Assembly: GCA_030018715.1 (NCBI GenBank)
Contig: JASEHN010000013.1
Location: 1 to 17,214, forward strand
DNA from: Thermodesulfobacteriota bacterium
GTDB taxonomy: Bacteria > Desulfobacterota > SM23-61
Direction: 5' to 3'
Length of the DNA: 17,214 nucleotides
Of this stretch, positions 13,342-17,214 are shown one piece after another. How positions within the stretch are numbered: position 1 is the stretch's first letter; each line of letters begins with the position of its first letter. The notes under the pieces are model-generated. The model saw only the letters and a program-made list of their open reading frames with translations. It was not told the DNA's origin and searched no databases. A program made the translations under genes and the position numbers.

Positions 13342-14412
13342 TTAGATCGTTGGGAAGGTCAAGGTTTCGTAAGCACTCTCACATGGCGGGCCGTGAGTAA
13401 TATGCACTTCTTTTTTCGTAAGGTTCATGATGAGGGAAGCCACGGTCTGCACATGCTCTAATTCCGGGTCCCGTTCGTCCGGATGACGGCAGATGGCATC
13501 GGGGTAATTGAAATGATCGCGCAGGATCTCCTGAAAGTCTTCTATGGAAATTTTACCAGCCCGCCCCAACAATTTTTGCCTGGCTCTTCCGTACCGCAGA
13601 AGGGAGTCAGGAAATTGGGTCAGGTTGGCATCCAGGGGTTTCAGGCGCTCGGAAGTGAAGTGATTGGTATGGACCAGCACGCCTTTCTCGGGGTAAAAGA
13701 AGTCCAAAACCTGGGGGGCCATTTCGAAATCCAGGGCAGCTCCGTCGCGATGGGCGATCAGGCAATTGTTGGTTGACCCGCGGTCCACGGAAGCGATCTT
13801 GCTGATGGCGTCCCCGAATCGTTCACAATTCAGAATTCCCCTCATGAGGACGTGAATGGGAACGCCAATCTGCCCTAAAGGAGATTTCAGAATGTTCAGA
13901 CAGGCCCCCAGGCCAGCGGAATTGAGCCCGATCTTGCCGACGATGCCCGCTTCGGTAAGAGTGACGACGTTAGGTTTGCCCGGCTGTTCGATCTTAAGGA
14001 TAACCGTTGTGTCTTTTAAGTGGGGCTTCCAATCCCAGTTTTGGCCCAGGAGCATTTCACCGGAAGCTGTGGCTTCGGGTAAGGCGGCCAGGGCTGTGCA
14101 CTCACCGCCCGTAGCCAATTTATCAGGATACATCAATTCCGTGCGCACGTTCAGAGCCAAAATTTCTTCCAGCTCAACTTTTGCCCCTTCGGCAATGCCT
14201 CTGATTTCTTCCAGAATGGCCGGGTCAAAAGCCTGGATAACGGGAATGAACCGTCTGGCTAACTTAACGGCCTGGCTGTGGTCGAGCTGGGCATAATGCT
14301 GAAAGACCCGGAAATAAAGCTGGATGTTCTTTCGGATCATTTCCCGGCAGCGGGATCCGTGCTGAAAACCAAGCTCCTGCGGTGGGCCCTTTATTGAAAT
14401 AATCGGCAGCAT
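13342..14412 (-). CDS. C45-family Ntn acyltransferase/amidohydrolase (AAT-like)
   Basis: This 356-residue member of peptidase family C45 is the group of penicillin acyl-CoA:6-APA acyltransferase and related amide hydrolases. These enzymes cut themselves before a cysteine, which becomes the N-terminal nucleophile. Here GGECTALA places the cleavage before Cys105, matching the Gly102-Cys103 site of fungal AAT. The conserved NWDW follows at 125-128, and the substrate-pocket segment GKIGLNSAGLGACLNILKS at about 159-177. There is no signal peptide, so the enzyme is cytoplasmic. Bacterial members are mostly uncharacterised; fungal-type penicillin synthesis is not implied. It is first in a unit with the MBL-fold hydrolase. 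GAGGGG precedes the ATG by seven bases, and a sigma-54-like site lies about 220 bp upstream. Confidence 0.88.
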   Translation of the reverse strand: MLPIISIKGPPQELGFQHGSRCREMIRKNIQLYFRVFQHYAQLDHSQAVKLARRFIPVIQAFDPAILEEIRGIAEGAKVELEEILALNVRTELMYPDKLATGGECTALAALPEATASGEMLLGQNWDWKPHLKDTTVILKIEQPGKPNVVTLTEAGIVGKIGLNSAGLGACLNILKSPLGQIGVPIHVLMRGILNCERFGDAISKIASVDRGSTNNCLIAHRDGAALDFEMAPQVLDFFYPEKGVLVHTNHFTSERLKPLDANLTQFPDSLLRYGRARQKLLGRAGKISIEDFQEILRDHFNYPDAICRHPDERDPELEHVQTVASLIMNLTKKEVHITHGPPCESAYETLTFPTI

Positions 14413-14558
14413 GCGTTTTCCCCTCTCATAGTTGATATGATACTCTAAAAGAGCTGCAAGCGGAACAAGGAATAAAACTCCAAATATTTTTTGTATAGAA
14501 GTGTACTAAATTGATACGGACGAATCAACAAGAATAATGGGTGCCTTTTAATGGGCGC

Positions 14559-14768
14559 CCCCCTTCACTTTTCAATAAGATGAATTCGTAGTGATAGATG
14601 AAGCCCGGACGGGAGGGGGATGAAAGAGGGAGCAAAAATATTGCCTTGTGCTCCTGAGAGATTCTCCCTCTCACCCGGGCCGTGATCGCTTCTCGGACCC
14701 GGCATGGAGGCGCACTTTGTTCTGACCATCATTATGAAATCATGAACGAAAATCAAAAGTGAAGGGGG
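14559..14768. repeat. 210-bp element with 14-bp inverted ends
   Basis: CCCCCTTCACTTTT (14559-14572) is exactly repeated in inverse orientation at 14755-14768. Inside, GGAGCA (14628-14633) can pair with TGCTCC (14650-14655), and outer patches (GAGGG, CCCGG, GAAGC) can extend the stem. No target duplication or gene is visible. It could be a miniature element or a large RNA hairpin. Confidence 0.55.
14632..14645 (-). promoter_or_regulatory. Sigma-54-like promoter upstream of the C45-MBL operon
   Basis: On the minus strand AGGCAA-TATTT-TTGCT matches the -24/-12 consensus (TGGCAC-N5-TTGCW) with the invariant GG and GC ten bases apart. Transcription would start about 210 bases before the C45 ATG. 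No enhancer-binding activator gene is in the window. Confidence 0.4.
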
Positions 14769-14843
14769 CAAGAGAGCCCAAATGGATTATCCTGGATTTA
14801 TAGGGTGGATAGGAAAAATGGGGTTCAGAAAAAGTATATCTAC

Positions 14844-15554
14844 CTACTCTGTTTTGTGTTCAAGAATGGATATGTCCCTTTTAATTAGAAGGGCGAGAAC
14901 ATCTTCGGGATTTTTGTTATCACGGATGAAATGCATGATCTTCAGGAGTTCAGGCTTTTGAAAATATTGCTGGCAGCGCTGCAACACGCTTTTCCAATGA
15001 GCCTCTTTTAGACTACCGTAAACCAATAAAGGGGTTTCTCCTTCCTGGATTTCCTCCACCTCTTGAAAGAGCTTCTCGGGAGGAATGCTCTCCACCTCTT
15101 CCTGAAAAGCCTGAATGAACTTTTTGACGATTTCTTCCGGCAGGGGAGCGGCTCCATTTTGGAGAGATAACTGTTTGCGCAGGTCATTCTCCTGGATTCG
15201 GCAGGAGACATTGGAAACCTTAAGCCGGCCGGGAATGATTTCATAGCATGCCGGTTGGTCTAAAGCGAGCTTTGTGCGTCTGATCAAGAACTTTTGGCGA
15301 CCGTTGCCGGCTTCGAAATAAATAGTTTTAGTTGGTTCATAGCAGGGTTTATCGCTGATGAAAGTATCAGGATCGACGAAAATTTCCTCGATGGCATGGC
15401 GCTTATGATCGTGAAAGAATTCCTTTTGGCTGTTTAGGTCTTCAGAAGACCATTCTATGTCTGGCAGGTCAGGAGTTTCGCCAAAATCCCCAAAGCCTTC
15501 ATACAAATGGATCACCTGGTTGCATTGGGTGCAGCGGATTAATTTTTTAACCAT
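14844..15554 (-). CDS. Uncharacterised protein with an N-terminal CxxC
   Basis: I do not recognise this 236-residue protein. It begins MVKKLIRCTQCNQVIHLYEG, with Cys8 and Cys11 as a possible half zinc ribbon. Other cysteines (in DKPCYEP, QPACYEI, VSCRIQ and QRCQQY) are scattered and form no second CxxC. The middle (about 65-120) looks beta-rich (KTIYFEAGNGRQKFLIRR), and the C-terminal half is acidic and helical (PEEIVKKFIQAFQEEVESI, ELLKIMHFIRDNKNPEDVLALL). There is no signal peptide or membrane segment. The ATG at 15554 was chosen over an in-frame TTG because GGAG lies six bases before it. It begins 30 nt after the HD-GYP regulator stop and is probably in the same operon, so a role in that signalling pathway is a reasonable guess. 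Confidence 0.75.
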   Translation of the reverse strand: MVKKLIRCTQCNQVIHLYEGFGDFGETPDLPDIEWSSEDLNSQKEFFHDHKRHAIEEIFVDPDTFISDKPCYEPTKTIYFEAGNGRQKFLIRRTKLALDQPACYEIIPGRLKVSNVSCRIQENDLRKQLSLQNGAAPLPEEIVKKFIQAFQEEVESIPPEKLFQEVEEIQEGETPLLVYGSLKEAHWKSVLQRCQQYFQKPELLKIMHFIRDNKNPEDVLALLIKRDISILEHKTE

Positions 15555-15584
15555 GTTTTTCTCCAACCCTCAATCCCGCGCCAT

Positions 15585-16733
15585 TTAGTGTGTAACGGTT
15601 GCTTGAAAAGATGGGCTTAAGAGCTCCTTGTATTTGAAATGTTTAACAAATAAAGAAACCAGGTAAGGGTCAAATTGGATTCCGGCATTCTTTTCAATCT
15701 CTTCCTGCACCTCCGGGGTGGGAAGGCCATTCCGATAGGGGCGATCCGATGTCATGGCATCGTAAGAATCCGCCAGGGTAATGATGCGGGCGAGCAAGGG
15801 AATTGCTTCGCCTGAAAGTCCATCCGGGTAACCCCTTCCGTCCCAACGTTCGTGGTGGTGGCGAATTGCCGAAGTAACAGTATGGGAAAAAGCCAGGGGC
15901 TCGATCAAGCGCACGCCTTTGACTGGATGGTGGCGAATGTCCAGACTTTCATTTTGACTGAGGTCAACTTTCTCCAAGAGGCGATTGCTTAGGCCAATTT
16001 TGCCTATGTCATGGAGAAGGGTGGCGATTTGCAGATCCTCTTTTTCTTTGGAGGTAAGGTTCAAGTCCTGAGCGATGAAATCGGCATAGAAAGAGACCCG
16101 TTCAGAATGGCCGCTGGTGTAAGGTTCTTTACTTTCCAGAATGTAAATGAGAACCTTTAGGAAATCCAAATAGTTTACCGATACTTTCTGCGTCCGAAAA
16201 CTTTCCAATTGCTGGAATGATTCCCTTAATTCTTGCTGAATCTCGTTTACTCCGGCGACTAAGCCCACGCTTTCCCCTAAGTTGCCCAGAGCTTGATTCT
16301 GTCCATCTTCCAACAGGCTTAAATCTTTGATTTTTTTGATAAGATTTTTAATTTTTAGATTTAATTTCCGCCGCTCAACGGATTTACTCACTATGGAGAT
16401 AATTTCAGCAGTATTAAATGGTTTGGAGATAAAATCTACAGCCCCGTAACGGATGGCTTCAATGGCATTTGTTAGAGTCCCATATCCTGTAATGATTACG
16501 ACCTCAATATCGTTTTTAATTTTCTTGATCTCCCGCAAAACATCGATTCCGGGGATTCCGGGCATCTTTAAGTCGAGGGTAACCAGATCAATTTTTTCGG
16601 AATTAATATATTTTAAAGCTTCCTGACCGTTGGCCGCTGTATGGATCCGATAGAGTGGCTTAAGGATCATTCTTAACGATTCTCGCGGGCCGATTTCATC
16701 ATCTACAACAAGTATGGATCCCTGAAAGGCCAT
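15585..16733 (-). CDS. Response regulator with HD-GYP cyclic-di-GMP phosphodiesterase domain
   Basis: This 382-residue two-domain signalling protein has an N-terminal receiver (about 5-118): acidic pair Asp11-Asp12, phospho-acceptor Asp54 (TLDLKMPG), Thr82 and Lys104 (FISKPF). Residues 119-180 form a charged helical linker, probably a coiled coil. The HD-GYP domain (about 190-375) shows His209 (SGHSERV), His241-Asp242 with Lys245 (HDIGKIG), HHP at 268-270, HHHERWDGRGYPDGLSG (292-308, GYP at 301-303) and Asp322 (TLADSYDAMTSDRPYR). All hallmark residues are present, so it should hydrolyse c-di-GMP. No histidine kinase is in the window, so it is an orphan here. GGGGAG lies six bases before the ATG, and a sigma-54-like promoter is about 60 bases upstream. 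A protein of unknown function follows. Confidence 0.94.
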   Translation of the reverse strand: MAFQGSILVVDDEIGPRESLRMILKPLYRIHTAANGQEALKYINSEKIDLVTLDLKMPGIPGIDVLREIKKIKNDIEVVIITGYGTLTNAIEAIRYGAVDFISKPFNTAEIISIVSKSVERRKLNLKIKNLIKKIKDLSLLEDGQNQALGNLGESVGLVAGVNEIQQELRESFQQLESFRTQKVSVNYLDFLKVLIYILESKEPYTSGHSERVSFYADFIAQDLNLTSKEKEDLQIATLLHDIGKIGLSNRLLEKVDLSQNESLDIRHHPVKGVRLIEPLAFSHTVTSAIRHHHERWDGRGYPDGLSGEAIPLLARIITLADSYDAMTSDRPYRNGLPTPEVQEEIEKNAGIQFDPYLVSLFVKHFKYKELLSPSFQATVTH

Positions 16734-16795
16734 TCTAAACTCCCCAACTGAGATTTTATTTTTTACGTCAGTACCTTAGACAATTTATGAATTCA

Positions 16796-16810
16796 GCAAA
16801 TTTTATGCCC
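16796..16810 (-). promoter_or_regulatory. Sigma-54-like promoter of the HD-GYP regulator operon
   Basis: The minus strand reads GGGCAT-AAAAT-TTGCT. GG and GC are ten bases apart and nine of the ten bases around TGGCAC-N5-TTGC agree apart from the edges. The start site would be near 16784, giving a leader of about 50 bases. Activation by an unseen enhancer-binding protein would be required. Confidence 0.45.
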
Positions 16811-17108
16811 CACAAAATCATCGGCCTAATGATTCAAAAACTATATGATTTTAATAAATAACTTAAATGGGAAGAAAGAGATGAAGAAAAATAATTACAT
16901 CGTTTTTGTACAAAAGCAGGAAGATAACCGTCCAATTTTGTAACAGCCTGGGATGTCTTTTTTCGTTGTATCAGCCGTAAATAAATCATAAAGGTGAGGA
17001 TAACCAATCCAGTTCCGTTTTGAGAATTTAGGCGCTATCCAAACAAAAAAGTTTGTAACACGTTAGCCCTTTGAAAAAAGGTGGGGCGTAAGGTTAGGGG
17101 GAATCTAT

Positions 17109-17191
17109 GGCCCGGGGGCCTGGTCCCGCTATGGCGGGATTGGAATCATAAGGCGCTGGTTTCTTCGCGGGTGGGGCGGGGAAAACGCCCC
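17109..17191. repeat. REP-like palindrome cluster at the window edge
   Basis: GGCCC-GG-GGGCC (17109-17120), TCCCGC-TATG-GCGGGA (17124-17139) and GGGGCG with CGCCCC (17173-17178, 17186-17191) form successive hairpins. The second resembles the TCCCGCTC hairpin at 12160-12176. Confidence 0.5.
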
Positions 17192-17214
17192 CCGCCTCCT
17201 CCGGCGGAAACGAG

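Larger units (their letters stand above)
14413..14843. other. Structured intergenic region upstream of the C45 gene
   Basis: This 431-bp stretch contains an inverted-repeat element (14559-14768) with a long internal imperfect hairpin and a sigma-54-like promoter on the minus strand (14632-14645). Between 14413 and 14520 the sequence is AT-rich and forms the likely 5' leader of the C45 gene. No coding frame is convincing. Confidence 0.6.
16734..17214. other. Gene-free end of the window with palindromes
   Basis: No protein frame in these 481 bp is convincing. The left part holds the sigma-54-like promoter of the HD-GYP gene. The right part turns GC-rich with three palindromes at 17109-17120, 17124-17139 and 17173-17191. 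The middle (about 16815-17050) is AT-rich and shows nothing I can name. Confidence 0.55.

Noticed and set aside
13342..14412. Calling the C45 protein a penicillin acyltransferase
   Set aside because: The fold and nucleophile match the family, but no isopenicillin pathway gene is present, and bacterial members act on other or unknown amides.
14600..14700. Resemblance to a glycine riboswitch on the minus strand (TCTCTCAGG followed by AAGG)
   Set aside because: The diagnostic GCCGAAG core and the tandem aptamer layout are missing, and no glycine-cleavage or glycine-transport gene lies downstream. The similarity is limited to a few bases.
1..17214. CRISPR array, tRNA or rRNA
   Set aside because: I found no regularly spaced repeats and no tRNA or rRNA signature on either strand by reading. 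A tRNAscan-SE and Infernal run would be decisive.

Overview
The window looks like the chromosome of an anaerobic, ferredoxin-rich bacterium, most likely an uncultured member of the former Deltaproteobacteria (Desulfobacterota). That placement is inferred from gene content and style, not from a marker gene. The pointers are a B12-dependent ribonucleotide reductase, several Fe-S flavoenzymes, an iron-dependent alcohol dehydrogenase, a response regulator of the HD-GYP class, two sigma-54-like promoters, and intergenic regions full of small inverted repeats. I see no rRNA, tRNA, CRISPR array, replication origin or complete transposon.

Layout, left to right. Positions 81-3349 (+) hold a two-gene redox unit: an FrdA/AprA-type flavoprotein followed 8 nt later by a GltD-like FAD/NAD(P) oxidoreductase with an N-terminal ferredoxin domain and extra cysteine clusters. 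Converging on it, 6819-3396 (-) carries a LarA-type nickel-pincer racemase homologue and then a class II ribonucleotide reductase (nrdJ). Positions 7386-8020 (+) are a complete mntA-hepT toxin-antitoxin pair with an overlapping ATGA junction and a good sigma-70-like promoter.

Positions 8021-9372 are a graveyard: a compact promoter/10-codon ORF/terminator unit, a diverged 49-bp duplication, the first ~40 codons of a panE-like gene, a 175-bp palindromic element with perfect 29-bp inverted ends, the C-terminal piece of a TPR/Sel1-like gene, and a ~163-bp MITE-like element nested in an older palindrome. A broken REP-associated (RAYT/Y1) transposase lies at 10686-10853.

The rest is all on the minus strand: a cysteine-rich double-[4Fe-4S] protein (9373-10512), an iron-dependent alcohol dehydrogenase (10850-12016), a C45-type Ntn acyltransferase/amidohydrolase with a metallo-beta-lactamase-fold hydrolase 20 nt downstream (14412-12350), and an HD-GYP response regulator followed by an unrecognised protein with one CxxC (16733-14844). 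Sigma-54-like promoters lie upstream of the response regulator and of the C45 gene. The last ~480 bp contain only palindromes.

The genes do not form one obvious pathway. They read as several short metabolic or regulatory operons separated by repeat-rich spacers. The most notable points are the flavoprotein/GltD-like pair, the unusual cysteine-rich Fe-S protein, the compact 8076-8245 transcription unit, and the nested miniature elements. I found no clearly new multi-gene system.
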